Source: Anaerolineales bacterium
Lineage (GTDB): Bacteria > Chloroflexota > Anaerolineae > Anaerolineales > UBA11579
Reading direction: 5' to 3'
Assembly: GCA_019637805.1 (NCBI GenBank)
Contig: JAHBVB010000001.1
Span: 137,875 to 201,874, forward strand
DNA: 64,000 bases
Below, one piece after another: positions 51,182-59,828 of this stretch. The notes below the pieces were generated by a model. It did not search any database and was not told where the DNA came from. It was given only the letters and a program-made list of their open reading frames with translations. The translations under genes and the position numbers were made by a program. Positions within the stretch are counted from its first letter, which is position 1. Each line of letters opens with the position of its first letter.

Positions 51182-52312
51182 TCACGTCGTGATGCCGGTG
51201 ATCTTGCCGTGGGCCTTGTTGTTGGCTACCAGCAGCGAGAACTCACCGACCACTTCGCCCTTCAAGCTGTCGCCGGAGCGGGCCAGCTCTTTCAGCTCAA
51301 AGCCGCGCAGGCTGTAGAAGCCGACTTTGCCGCTCTCCAGCACATAAGCGGTGTGGGCCGGGCACCAGCGGTCCATCACCAGCTCCATCTCGCCGTACTG
51401 GGTGATCACGCGTTCGATGGCGCTCATGCCGAACTTGCTCTCGTCCTGGCTGACGCGCACATAGCTGCTGTTGTCCAGCAGGCCGCGCAGGTCGTTGGCC
51501 ACGCGCGGGTTCATCACCAGCAGGTCCGGGTGCCCGCCATCCATGATGATCTCTTCCATCAGCGTGTCCACATCCGCCTTGCTGATCGGCCCGTCGGCCG
51601 GCTGCACGTTGTCCGTGATGAAGGTGCCTAGCCCGCCCAGGCTGCGCGGCTGGCCGGCCGCCCCGGCAGAACGCACTCCGTGAAAGGCGGCCCGCTCCAC
51701 CAGGCGCAGCAGGTGCGGCACGGCCTTGTTGGCTTGGTACATGAACTCGTCATCAATGCCGTGCTGCGTGATGGCCTGCAGCGTGCCGGAGACCTGCACC
51801 GCCTTCTGGAAGATGCTGGTGTAATTGTAAGGCGCCTGGATGTCGGTCAGCGGGCCGAAGTCGGCGTCGTCACCCTCGAGCCGCGCCATGCCGACGATCT
51901 GGATCGGCGCATTGGCGGCGTGCTGGGCGTTGGTGCCGCCATAGGCCCGCGAGTACACTTCGATCAGGTTGGTCTGCGGGTTGGCGGACTTGACCACCAG
52001 GTACTCCGCGCCGATCAGGATCACGTGGCCGTCCTGAAACACCGAAGCGTCCGCCACCACGAAGCTGGTGTCGCCCACCGCGATCGGGTCGCCGTTGTTG
52101 GCAGTGGTCTCCAGTGGGTCCAACTCGTCCTCCAGCAGTTCCAGCTTGTAGCCGTTCAGCTTGAGGTTGAACTTGCTGCGCGCCCCGTCCAGCCCCAGGC
52201 GTGAGAGCAGCGGCGTGTCGCGCGGGTCCACCATCTGGATCACATCGCTGATCAGGCGCGCCTGCGTGGTCAGATCAGAGTGTGTGGTTTTGGGTGCATC
52301 GTATGTCGTCAT
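51182..52312 (-). CDS. Phage major capsid protein, SU10/DUF5309 type
   Basis: 376 residues. The opening TTQARLISDVIQMVDPRDTPLLSRLG, the central GTLQAITQHGIDDEFMYQANKAVPHLLRLVERAAFHGVRS and the C-terminal ERVITQYGEMELVMDRWCPAHTAYVLE are the pattern of SU10-type major head proteins. These form the icosahedral shell. It lies 48 bp after the scaffold-like gene, in the standard phage order portal, scaffold, capsid. It is GC-rich and host-like in codon use, which suggests long residence. Confidence 0.88.
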   Translation of the reverse strand: MTTYDAPKTTHSDLTTQARLISDVIQMVDPRDTPLLSRLGLDGARSKFNLKLNGYKLELLEDELDPLETTANNGDPIAVGDTSFVVADASVFQDGHVILIGAEYLVVKSANPQTNLIEVYSRAYGGTNAQHAANAPIQIVGMARLEGDDADFGPLTDIQAPYNYTSIFQKAVQVSGTLQAITQHGIDDEFMYQANKAVPHLLRLVERAAFHGVRSAGAAGQPRSLGGLGTFITDNVQPADGPISKADVDTLMEEIIMDGGHPDLLVMNPRVANDLRGLLDNSSYVRVSQDESKFGMSAIERVITQYGEMELVMDRWCPAHTAYVLESGKVGFYSLRGFELKELARSGDSLKGEVVGEFSLLVANNKAHGKITGITT

Positions 52313-52359
52313 TCCCCCTCCTTACGTTTCTTAAATCGAAAATCAACAGCCAACAATGC

Positions 52360-52821
52360 CTAGTACACCTCCAGCCCGCGGGCCCGGAAGCGCCGCTTGA
52401 TCTCCAGCAGGCCGGCCAGGTCGCCGGCGCGCAGCTCGGCCACCTGCGCCTCGTACTCGGCGCGCAGGTCGGGGGCCGGCGGCAGGCCGCCGCCACCCGG
52501 CTGCACGATGTGGCTGGCCCGCGGCGCCGGCCGGCCCTCAGCCGGCGCTTCGTCACCGGCCAGCCGCAGCTTCAGCTCGCGCAGCTCATCCTCCAGCCGG
52601 CCCAGGCGGCGGTCTTTGGCGCTCTGCCAGCGCCGCTCGATGGCGTCTTCGATCTGCCGCTCCAGACGCTCAAGCTCGTCCGCACTACGGCCGCGTGAAG
52701 CCGGCTGGCGCGGCCCTTCCGGCAAAACCCCCGCCAAACCAATCTCCCCTGCAAGCTGTTTCTCAGAAACTGGCTCGTCGTGCTCCCCCAAAATGCCGCC
52801 GCTCTCCTCGTGGTCGTTCAT
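52360..52821 (-). CDS. Putative capsid scaffold protein
   Basis: 153 residues from ATG at 52821 with AGGAGG upstream. It is acidic at the N-terminus, then a long charged coiled-coil (ADELERLERQIEDAIERRWQSAKDRRLGRLEDELRELKLRL), then Pro/Gly-rich, and ends with a basic helix (LLEIKRRFRARGLEVY). That layout and its place between portal and capsid genes fit a scaffold that guides shell assembly. Sequence alone would not prove it. Confidence 0.6.
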   Translation of the reverse strand: MNDHEESGGILGEHDEPVSEKQLAGEIGLAGVLPEGPRQPASRGRSADELERLERQIEDAIERRWQSAKDRRLGRLEDELRELKLRLAGDEAPAEGRPAPRASHIVQPGGGGLPPAPDLRAEYEAQVAELRAGDLAGLLEIKRRFRARGLEVY

Positions 52822-52963
52822 GTCTGGCCCCTCCTCGGGCAGGCCTACATATAGCAGGCTGTCAAAAAGCTGGGTGAAAACCGGCGCGACTATCAAGCAA
52901 CTGACCGTTATTTTCATCAGCGCAACAAAAATCTCTCTGCTAGGATTGCGCTGGGAGCAAGTT

Positions 52964-53071
52964 ATGGCAGACAAAGCCTCGAAGACCAAACCAGCGCCCA
53001 AAAAGAAGGCCGCCCCCGCCCCCAAAGAAAAGCGAGAGACGGTGGCGCAGCGCGCCACGCGCATGCTATGA
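52964..53071 (+). CDS. Very small Lys/Ala/Pro-rich basic protein
   Basis: 35 residues from ATG at 52964 (GGGAG 7 nt upstream, TAGGAT at 52941). It is almost all Lys, Ala, Pro and Arg and ends RATRML. Its stop overlaps the next start as ATGA (53068-53071), so it is translationally coupled to the membrane protein gene. It may bind nucleic acid or acidic lipids. Confidence 0.55.
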   Translation: MADKASKTKPAPKKKAAPAPKEKRETVAQRATRML

Positions 53072-53847
53072 GTGACAACCTGATCCCCGCCCTGGTCATC
53101 CCGTCCATTTCTGTGTTTTTGTGCCTGCTGATCGGCGTGCGCCTGGGAGAAAAGACCTACCCCGACGCCGCAGACGGGCGCGCCTGGTGGCACTACCGGC
53201 TGTGGTGGCTGCTGACCGCCGCCGGGGCCCTGGTGGGCCTGTTGGCCATCGCCCTGCTGGCCCTGGGCGTAAACAACTTGTGGCTGCACCTCTTTCTGAG
53301 CACCGGCGGTTCCATTTTCGTGCTGGTGGCGCTGTGGGGCTTGCTCTCTTACCTGCTATACGTCTACAGTGGCCGCCATCGCCTGGGCACCGTCCTGGCG
53401 GTGATGTACGCCGCCATGATCCTCAGCGTGCTCTACATCACCTTCTGGTTGGGTCCGGTGAGTGTACGCCTGGACGCCTGGGGAACGGCCATCAATTTCG
53501 AAAACACGCTGGCCCCGAATGTGCTCCTGATCTACTCTCTGAGTCTGGCGCTGCTGCTCGGCTTGCCGCCCTTCCTGGCCGCGGCTGGCTTCTTTGTCCT
53601 GTCTCTGCGAGTCAAGGAACACAGCCCCAAGCTGCGCGCCCGGGTTGTCTCGCTGGGCCTTATGTTCCTGTTCGGGGTGGCGTACATTCTGCCGGTGCTC
53701 TTTCTGCCCTTTAATATCCAGACCGATACACCACTTTGGCAGTTTGGCACGCGTCTTTTAGGCCAGCTGGCCCTGCTGGCCATCTATTGGGCTTATTTCC
53801 CGCCCGTCTTCCTGCAAAAAGCCTTCAAGATCGACCCTCTCGTATAA
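53068..53847 (+). CDS. Seven-helix membrane protein of unknown function
   Basis: 259 residues with about seven transmembrane helices. One has LWWLLTAAGALVGLLAIALLALGV, another VLLIYSLSLALLLGLPPFLAAAGFFVL. No transporter or enzyme motif is seen. It is coupled to the small basic protein upstream and points against the phage genes on both sides, splitting the scaffold and portal genes. It is probably a host gene. Confidence 0.65.
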   Translation: MSDNLIPALVIPSISVFLCLLIGVRLGEKTYPDAADGRAWWHYRLWWLLTAAGALVGLLAIALLALGVNNLWLHLFLSTGGSIFVLVALWGLLSYLLYVYSGRHRLGTVLAVMYAAMILSVLYITFWLGPVSVRLDAWGTAINFENTLAPNVLLIYSLSLALLLGLPPFLAAAGFFVLSLRVKEHSPKLRARVVSLGLMFLFGVAYILPVLFLPFNIQTDTPLWQFGTRLLGQLALLAIYWAYFPPVFLQKAFKIDPLV

Positions 53848-53884
53848 AAAGCCCCGGCATTGTCTGACAATGCCGGGGCTTTTT
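53846..53884. terminator. Bidirectional terminator
   Basis: A 12-bp GC-rich stem GCCCCGGCATTG / CAATGCCGGGGC around TCTGA, flanked by A5 and T5. It serves the membrane gene and the converging portal gene. Confidence 0.93.
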
Positions 53885-53887
53885 ACT

Positions 53888-55612
53888 TTATCCCTCGCGC
53901 AGGGCCAAGTCGGGGTCGGCCGTCACGGCCGGCTCGCCGCCCAGCGCCGGGTTGAAGCCCTGCCCGCCCTGGGCCGGGCGTGGCGCAGTTGCGGCAGGCG
54001 CCAGGCCTGCCATGGCCAGCAGCCGGGCCTTCTCGATCTCCAGCTCCACCGCGGCCAGCTGCTCGGCGGCGGCCTGGCGCAGCACCTCGTGCGGGTCGCT
54101 CTCGCCGATCTGCTCCAGCGCCCGTTGGCGGCTGTAGCCCAGGTCGCGCACTGCCATGCTGGCGGCATTGATGCGCGCCATGCGGTCGGTAGGCACGTCG
54201 GCGGTCAGCTCCACGTCCACCGCCAGGCCGGCCAGCTCACCCGGCTGAATGCGGATCGGCTCCCCGCGCCCGCGCCGCCCGTCACGGCCTTCCAACGGCT
54301 GGCCGCTGTGCTGCAGCCAGGCCAGCATCAAGCCAAACACCTCGCCCAGTGCCTCCTCGGCCAGCTCCTTGTAAGGGGCCAGGGTCTTCATGCCACTTTG
54401 GGTTGCCAGGTTGAGCGTGGCATAACCCGTGCCGCTGGGATAGTCGCCGCTTTGCAGCACGCGCGGCACGGTGCTTTTGCTGATGCGCTCTGCGGCGCGC
54501 TGGGCCATCGCCGCCAGGCCCTGGTCCATGCCCGGCGGCTGCAGCGCGTCCAGCTTGTGGCCGGGCGGCACATAGGCCGGGCGGCCGGGCTCGCCGTAGT
54601 CCACATCCACCCCATCGCTGGGGCCTTCGATCTTCATGCGCGGCGCGGCGGCGTAAGCGATCACTTCCGAGGTCAGCAGGGTCTCGACGATATTCTGGGT
54701 CTCCCACTGGCCTGACGTATAAACAGAGTACAGCAGCGGAATGCGCTGCGGCCCGCCGCTCTCGGCCAGCGTGGTGCCGCCCACCTTGGCAGCCCAGGGC
54801 AAGAAGCCCAGGCCGTGCGGCTCGCGCAAGATCTCGACCGCGTCCGCCTCGGTCCCGCCGCCGGGGGCGGCCAGCCCCAGGCCGCCGGCTTGCGGCACAG
54901 CCCACACGGCGCGCTGCTCCAGGTCCATGTAGTCGTACAGCGTGCAGTGCGTCAGCTGGGCCGGTTTGTTCCCGCCGCGGCCGCGCTTAGGCGCCGCGGC
55001 CAGCGCTTTGGCCCGCACCCCCCAAAAGTCCGCCACGTCCTGCATGCGCAGCACGGTCTTCATCAGCACCGCCTCGGGCATCCAGTCGGAATAGCGCACG
55101 TGCACCTGCTGCGGGTTGCGCACCAGGATGGCGAAGGGGCCGAAGCGGGCTGCGGCGCGGCCGCGGGCGGTCCCGCGGCGCCCGCCCAGCAGGCCCGCCG
55201 CGCCCTGCTGCTCCGGCAAATAGACCACCTGGGCCACCACCTCATCGTAGAGCAGCGCGCTCAGCACCACATCACGCAGCACGCCGGCCTGCCGGCGGCG
55301 GCCGGCGTTGCGGAAATGCCAGGCCAGGGCGCGCTCAATCTGCTCGGCGCGGGTGCGCGCCGCCGGCCCGGCGCCCAGCGGCTGCACGCTGAGCTGCGGC
55401 GCCACCGAGCTGAGCAGGCGCGTGCCGGCCCGCACGGCATCGTGCGGGTCGCTGCTGACCACCTTGTGGATCCACTTCAGCCCGGCCACATTGGGCGGCA
55501 GGCTCCATTGGTTGCGCCACATGGCGTCCATGGCGCTTAACATCCGGTCGCGCTCGGCGTCGGCGGCCACCATCTCTTCGGCCAGGTTCTGGAAATGAAA
55601 CAGGCTTTGCAT
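53888..55612 (-). CDS. Phage portal protein
   Basis: 574 residues. The N-terminus MVAADAERDRMLSAMDAMWRNQWSLP, the stretch WIHKVVSSDPHDAVRAGTRLLSSVAP and the later VAQVVYLP are typical of portal proteins. So is a C-terminal half rich in helices (QSGMKTLAPYKELAEEALGEVFGLML, followed by GYSRQRALEQIGESDPHEVLRQ). Portals form the 12-fold ring through which DNA enters the head. No terminase gene is seen upstream; a nitrilase-type host gene follows instead. Confidence 0.8.
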   Translation of the reverse strand: MQSLFHFQNLAEEMVAADAERDRMLSAMDAMWRNQWSLPPNVAGLKWIHKVVSSDPHDAVRAGTRLLSSVAPQLSVQPLGAGPAARTRAEQIERALAWHFRNAGRRRQAGVLRDVVLSALLYDEVVAQVVYLPEQQGAAGLLGGRRGTARGRAAARFGPFAILVRNPQQVHVRYSDWMPEAVLMKTVLRMQDVADFWGVRAKALAAAPKRGRGGNKPAQLTHCTLYDYMDLEQRAVWAVPQAGGLGLAAPGGGTEADAVEILREPHGLGFLPWAAKVGGTTLAESGGPQRIPLLYSVYTSGQWETQNIVETLLTSEVIAYAAAPRMKIEGPSDGVDVDYGEPGRPAYVPPGHKLDALQPPGMDQGLAAMAQRAAERISKSTVPRVLQSGDYPSGTGYATLNLATQSGMKTLAPYKELAEEALGEVFGLMLAWLQHSGQPLEGRDGRRGRGEPIRIQPGELAGLAVDVELTADVPTDRMARINAASMAVRDLGYSRQRALEQIGESDPHEVLRQAAAEQLAAVELEIEKARLLAMAGLAPAATAPRPAQGGQGFNPALGGEPAVTADPDLALREG

Positions 55613-55651
55613 GCATCCCCCTTTATTATGGAAAGAACCTGCATTAATGCA

Positions 55652-55687
55652 CGAACAGGGCCAGCCATCCCAGGCTGGCCCTGTTCG
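55652..55687. repeat. 15-bp perfect inverted repeat upstream of the portal gene
   Basis: Bases 55652-55666 pair with 55673-55687 around a 6-nt ATCCCA loop; no T-run follows on either side. The rest of 55613-55830 holds no gene, only a copy of the GCTCAGGGTGACACG repeat at 55769-55783. Confidence 0.7.
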
Positions 55688-55830
55688 TCAAGCCATTACG
55701 GAAACCAGCCGACTAACCTTGTCTGCAAGGTTGTATTTTTAACAATGAGCTTGAAAACCCTTCGCTTCGCTCAGGGTGACACGCTGGGAGATGGGGATTG
55801 GCCTTCCTTCGTGTACTTGGCAGCCTCGCC

Positions 55831-56598
55831 CTATTCCCGCACATCACGCGGGTAGGTGGCCTTGGCCGCCTCGGCACGGGCGGGGTCGATCTCCACCGTC
55901 ACGAAGGGCTGCTCGGCGCTGGTGACCGCCAGCAGCTCGCCATCCGGGTCGGTGACCCAGCCGGCCCCGCCCCAGTCAAAGCCCACGCATGTGCCGCTGC
56001 GGTTGGAGGACAGACAATACGCCCCAGCCATCACGCCCATCACCCGGCCGGCGGCCAGCCACTTGTCCACACTGCGGCTCTCCGTGGCGCGCGGGTTGAC
56101 CAGCAGGTGGACGCCCTGCCGGGCGTAGCCGCGGGCGTGTTCGCCAAACCACAGGTCGGAGCAGATCATGAAGCCCACCTTCAGCTCGCCCGCCGGGGCG
56201 GCCTCAAAGCGCGGCTGGGCATTGCGCCCATACCAGCTGCCCTCCCAGAAGCCGGGCTCGTCCGGCAGGTAGTACTTGCGGTGGGCAAAGTTCGCCTCGC
56301 CGCTGTGCCACACGAAGCCGTCATTGTAGCGCCCGCCGTCCTGGGTCACCGCCTGGCTGCCCAGCACCAACGGCGCGCCCAGCGCCCCCAGGCGCGGCAG
56401 CCACTCAGCGTGGGCCTCGGCGCTGGCCTGCCACAGCGCCGGGTCCGGCTGCTTCTCGTAGAACATCCAGGGGTGAAAGGGCATCTCCGGCAGCAGCACC
56501 AGGTCGCTGCCCTCGGCGGCCACATGGGCGGCCAGCGCCTCAAAGGCAGCTTCCATCTCAGCGGCGGCATCGGGAAATTGGATCACGGTAACTTTCAT
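55831..56598 (-). CDS. Carbon-nitrogen hydrolase (nitrilase superfamily)
   Basis: 255 residues. The catalytic Glu-Lys-Cys triad is visible: E38 in LLPEMPF, K108 in HRKYYLPDEPGF and C146 in ICSDLWF. The family hydrolyses amides, carbamoyl groups or nitriles. HRKYYLPDEPGFWE and a short length are reminiscent of N-carbamoyl- or omega-amidase-like members; the substrate cannot be fixed. TAGAAT at 56610-56605 ends 6 nt before the ATG, so the mRNA is likely leaderless. Confidence 0.88.
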   Translation of the reverse strand: MKVTVIQFPDAAAEMEAAFEALAAHVAAEGSDLVLLPEMPFHPWMFYEKQPDPALWQASAEAHAEWLPRLGALGAPLVLGSQAVTQDGGRYNDGFVWHSGEANFAHRKYYLPDEPGFWEGSWYGRNAQPRFEAAPAGELKVGFMICSDLWFGEHARGYARQGVHLLVNPRATESRSVDKWLAAGRVMGVMAGAYCLSSNRSGTCVGFDWGGAGWVTDPDGELLAVTSAEQPFVTVEIDPARAEAAKATYPRDVRE

Positions 56599-56692
56599 GG
56601 CGTCATTCTACTCAATAAGCGTCTTACAAGCCTGTAAGGCGCGCAAGAGCCGCACGTATAATGTAGGACACACTGGATACAAGGGAGGCGCC

Positions 56693-57058
56693 ATGCCGGA
56701 GAAACAGGGACATCTGCAAGACTACACGCTTTTCAACGCCCTGCTGGAAGGCGTGCAGATCATCAGCTTTGACTGGAAATATCTATTTGTGAATGACACC
56801 GTGCTCAAGCACGCCCGCAAGTCCTGGGAAGAGCTGCTGGGACGCACCATGATGGAGGCCTACCCAGGCATCGAAAACACCGAGATGTTCGCCACCCTGC
56901 AAGAGGTAATGAAGTCTCGCCAACCCGCCCGCATGGAAAACGAATTCACCTACCCGGACGGCGGGCAGGGTTGGTTCGAGCTGAGCATCCAACCCTGGGA
57001 AGACGGCATCTTGATCCTCTCGATGGACATCACCGCCGCGCAGCAAAAGACCGCCTAA
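56693..57058 (+). CDS. Single PAS-domain protein
   Basis: 121 residues from ATG at 56693 (GGGAGG upstream; TATAAT at 56657-56662). It is one PAS fold: LLEGVQIISFDWKYLFVNDTVLKHARKSWEELLGRTMMEAYPGIE, then ENEFTYPDGGQGWFELSIQPWEDGILILSMDIT. No output domain is attached, so it must act through a partner or is a remnant of a sensor kinase. Confidence 0.85.
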   Translation: MPEKQGHLQDYTLFNALLEGVQIISFDWKYLFVNDTVLKHARKSWEELLGRTMMEAYPGIENTEMFATLQEVMKSRQPARMENEFTYPDGGQGWFELSIQPWEDGILILSMDITAAQQKTA

Positions 57059-57085
57059 GCTATCTTCCACCGAGCCGCGCTTCCG

Positions 57086-57496
57086 TTATATCTTTTCTCC
57101 TGGGCGCAATATCCAGGCACTAGGGTGTTTTTCCATGCCGATACGCGGGTAATAGTCAGCAGCCGCCGGCGCCGCCAGCAGCACCAGCATGGCGCCCGGC
57201 TCCAGTGCCGCCTGGGTCTGGCGGATCAGCTCTTTGCCGATCCCCAGACGCTGGTGGCTGTCGGCCACGGTCAGATCCGCCAGATAACAGCAATAAGCCC
57301 AGTCGGTCAGCGAACGCGCCAGGCCCACCAGCCTGGCCCCGTCCCAGGCGCTCACCGTCAGGTCGGCCTCATCCAGCATGCGCTGCATGCGTTGCGGCTC
57401 TGCCACCGGCCGGCGCTCTCCCAGGCTGGAAGCCCGGTACACGCCGATGAAGGCCTCCAAATCCAGCGGCAGATTGATCTTATATTCGATCGGCAT
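57086..57496 (-). CDS. GNAT-family N-acetyltransferase
   Basis: 136 residues, a minimal GNAT fold. The acetyl-CoA loop is SHQRLGIGKELIRQT (near residue 80), after the strand CYLADLTV. It ends YYPRIGMEKHPSAWIL. Substrate unknown. It converges with the PAS gene, 27 bp apart. Confidence 0.82.
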   Translation of the reverse strand: MPIEYKINLPLDLEAFIGVYRASSLGERRPVAEPQRMQRMLDEADLTVSAWDGARLVGLARSLTDWAYCCYLADLTVADSHQRLGIGKELIRQTQAALEPGAMLVLLAAPAAADYYPRIGMEKHPSAWILRPGEKI

Positions 57497-57675
57497 CTCA
57501 GTGTCTCTTTCTCAGCCCAAAGTGAGGGTAGGTCAGCAGGCCATAACCCCCTGGGCGTTTTTGCGTTTTAACTACTAGCTGCAACAGCATATCGCAGGCC
57601 TTGCAGCTGCGTCAATGCGGCTGCAAAAGGCCGCTGGAACCCGGAGGTTCTATGCAAATCTTTAAGTTCCACATA

Positions 57676-57826
57676 TTGCTTTTTGGGCGCGAGGATATAA
57701 AATAGTAGCCATGAAAGCAGGACAGGGCACCGCTCTGCCATGGATGCGTTAGCTACCCCAGCGCGCACCCACCAACGGCTGAGAACTGTAAAGGGCGACA
57801 AAAGGGTCGCTGTTTACAGTTTTTTT
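57676..57826 (+). promoter_or_regulatory. Structured leader with attenuator upstream of potD
   Basis: A promoter (-35 TTGCTT 57676-57681, 16-nt spacer, -10 TAAAAT 57698-57703) is followed by about 145 nt of leader. A first hairpin pairs CCATG-aaa-GCAG (57709-57720) with CTGC-CATGG (57735-57743). An intrinsic terminator follows: ACTGTAAA/TTTACAGT with inner GCGAC/GTCGC (57785-57820) and seven T, ending 30 nt before the potD ATG. A terminator between promoter and gene implies regulated read-through. It does not match a riboswitch class that I can recall. The rest of 57497-57856 has no gene. Confidence 0.6.
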
Positions 57827-57856
57827 GTTGCCTGCTGGTCAAAATAAGGAGAAAGA

Positions 57857-58927
57857 ATGAAGAAAACCCGTATCTTGTTTGCTCTGATGGTTGGCGCGGC
57901 GCTGCTGCTCTCCGCCTGCGCCGGGGGGCCTGCTGGCCCCGCCGAGCAAAAGAACGACAGCCTGACCGTGCTGGAGTGGTCTGGCTACGAATCTGAGACC
58001 TACTGGGGTCCCTTTGCTGAGAAATACCCGGACATTCAGCCGGACTACGCCTTCTTCAGCGAAGACGCCGAGGCCCTGGCCAAAGCCCAGAGCGGTTTTT
58101 ACTTTGACGTGGTGCACCCCTGCGGCAGCTGGTGGGGGCTCTACGTGGAGGCCGGCCTGGTACAGCCTCTGGACATCTCGCGCCTATCCAACTTCGACAA
58201 GCTCTTCCCCGAGCTGACCCAGCACGGCGTGATCAACGGCCAACAGTATTTCATCCCCTGGGACTGGGCTTTCGAATCGATCACGGTGCGTACCGACCTG
58301 GTGGATGAAGTGCCCACCTCCTGGGCCGACCTGTGGGATCCGCAGTACGCGGGCCAGATCTCCATCTTCGACTCGGGCGAGTCCACTTTCTACACCGCCG
58401 CCCTGGCTCTGGGTCTGGACCCTTACAACACCACCCCCGAGCAGGACGAGCAGATCAAGCAGAAGCTCATCGAGCTGAAACCCAACCTGCTCACCTACTG
58501 GTCGGACTACACCGAGATCATCCAGTTGCTCTCCACGGGTGACGTCGCCGTGGGCGCCAACACCTGGAACGATGCCTGGTCCACCCTGGCCGAAGAAGGC
58601 TATGAGATCGAGTACATCGACCCGCTTGAAGGTCGCATCAGCTACGCTTGCGGCTTCGGCATCTCGGCCAACAGTGAGAACGTCGACCTGGCCTACGATT
58701 ACATCAACGCCCTAATCGACACCGAGTCGAACGCCAACATGGCCAACGACTTCTACTACGGCGCCGCCAACCGTGACTCGGTCGCCTTGCTGGACCCGGC
58801 CCTGGTGGCCAAATTCGGCTACGACGATCTCTCCATCCTGGATCAGACCAACTTCCAGCACCCGCTCACCCAGGAGCAGCGCGAGAAGATGACGCGCATC
58901 TGGAACGAAGTTAAGTCCGAGCAGTAA
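57857..58927 (+). CDS. potD: Spermidine/putrescine-type ABC transporter substrate-binding lipoprotein
   Basis: 356 residues. The signal peptide ends LLLSACAG, a lipobox. The mature part is a PotD/PotF-like type II binding fold: LTVLEWSGYES, FDVVHPCGSWWGLYVEAGLVQPLD, FIPWDWAFESITVRTDLV, SWADLWDPQYAGQISIFDSGE and YACGFGISANSEN. It captures polyamine or a related cation outside the membrane for the PotBCA importer encoded next. GGAG lies 7 nt before the ATG. The exact ligand is not provable from sequence. Confidence 0.9.
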   Translation: MKKTRILFALMVGAALLLSACAGGPAGPAEQKNDSLTVLEWSGYESETYWGPFAEKYPDIQPDYAFFSEDAEALAKAQSGFYFDVVHPCGSWWGLYVEAGLVQPLDISRLSNFDKLFPELTQHGVINGQQYFIPWDWAFESITVRTDLVDEVPTSWADLWDPQYAGQISIFDSGESTFYTAALALGLDPYNTTPEQDEQIKQKLIELKPNLLTYWSDYTEIIQLLSTGDVAVGANTWNDAWSTLAEEGYEIEYIDPLEGRISYACGFGISANSENVDLAYDYINALIDTESNANMANDFYYGAANRDSVALLDPALVAKFGYDDLSILDQTNFQHPLTQEQREKMTRIWNEVKSEQ

Positions 58928-58976
58928 GCAGCCAATCCCCAGGGCCGGCGGGTTTCCGCCGGCCCTGACAGGCATT

Positions 58977-59828
58977 ATGGAAAACAAACGCCGCCTCATC
59001 GTCCTCATAGCGCCGCCCGCCATCGTGCTGGCGATTTTCTTCTTGGCGCCCCTGGTGATCATGCTGCTATACAGCTTCAAGGACAGCACCTTTGGCCCCA
59101 TGCTGCCGCTGAGCGTGAAGCACTACATGATTTTCCTGCAAACGCCGTCTTTCTTTCGGCTTCTGCTGGATTCCAGCAAGCTCTCATTCCTCACCGCGGC
59201 GCTCTCCATCCTGATGGCGTTTCCGGTGGCCTACTTCCTGGTCTTTTACACCGGCGCGCGGCGGATCATTCTGCTCACCTTGCTCATCCTGCCCGCCTGG
59301 ACCAGCTTCTTGCTGCGCGTGCTGGCCTGGAAGGTGATCCTCGGCTCCAACGGCCTGCTCAACCAGCTGCTCATCTCAGTCGGCCTGATCAGCGAGGGCG
59401 CCCCCATCCTGCTCTACAGCCAGTCAGCCGTGCTAATCACGCTGGTCTACGTCTGGATCCCCTTCGCCGCCCTGCCGCTCTTCGCCGCCATGGAGCGCAT
59501 TGACCCCCGCCTGCACGAGGCCGCCCAGGACCTGGGCGCCTCGCCCGCACAGACCTTCTGGCGCGTTACCCTGCCCCTTACCCTGCCCGGCATGGCCTCA
59601 GCCTTCTTCTTCGTCTTCATCCCCACCCTGGGCGAGTGGGTCACGCCCACCTTGGTGGGCGGGGTCAGCGGCATCATGTACGGCAACCTGATCCAGGACC
59701 AGTTTGCCCGCGCCCTCAACTGGCCGCTAGGCGCCTTGCTCAGCGTGGTCTTGCTGGTGCTGGTGGCCGCCTTCAGCTACGTCTTCAACCGCTTCATCCC
59801 GATCACTGAAGTGCCGGTGTCGACCTGA
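58977..59828 (+). CDS. potB: Polyamine-type ABC transporter permease, PotB-like
   Basis: 283 residues with six transmembrane helices. The coupling loop E-A-A-x-x-x-G motif reads LHEAAQDLGASPAQTFWRVTLPLTLPG, the contact site for the ATPase. It has the same length and helix order as PotB. Its stop overlaps the potC start by one base (ATGA). Confidence 0.92.
   Translation: MENKRRLIVLIAPPAIVLAIFFLAPLVIMLLYSFKDSTFGPMLPLSVKHYMIFLQTPSFFRLLLDSSKLSFLTAALSILMAFPVAYFLVFYTGARRIILLTLLILPAWTSFLLRVLAWKVILGSNGLLNQLLISVGLISEGAPILLYSQSAVLITLVYVWIPFAALPLFAAMERIDPRLHEAAQDLGASPAQTFWRVTLPLTLPGMASAFFFVFIPTLGEWVTPTLVGGVSGIMYGNLIQDQFARALNWPLGALLSVVLLVLVAAFSYVFNRFIPITEVPVST

Noticed and set aside
57697..57857. Known riboswitch classes (TPP, guanidine, preQ1) before potD
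   Set aside because: None of their conserved core motifs could be found in the leader.
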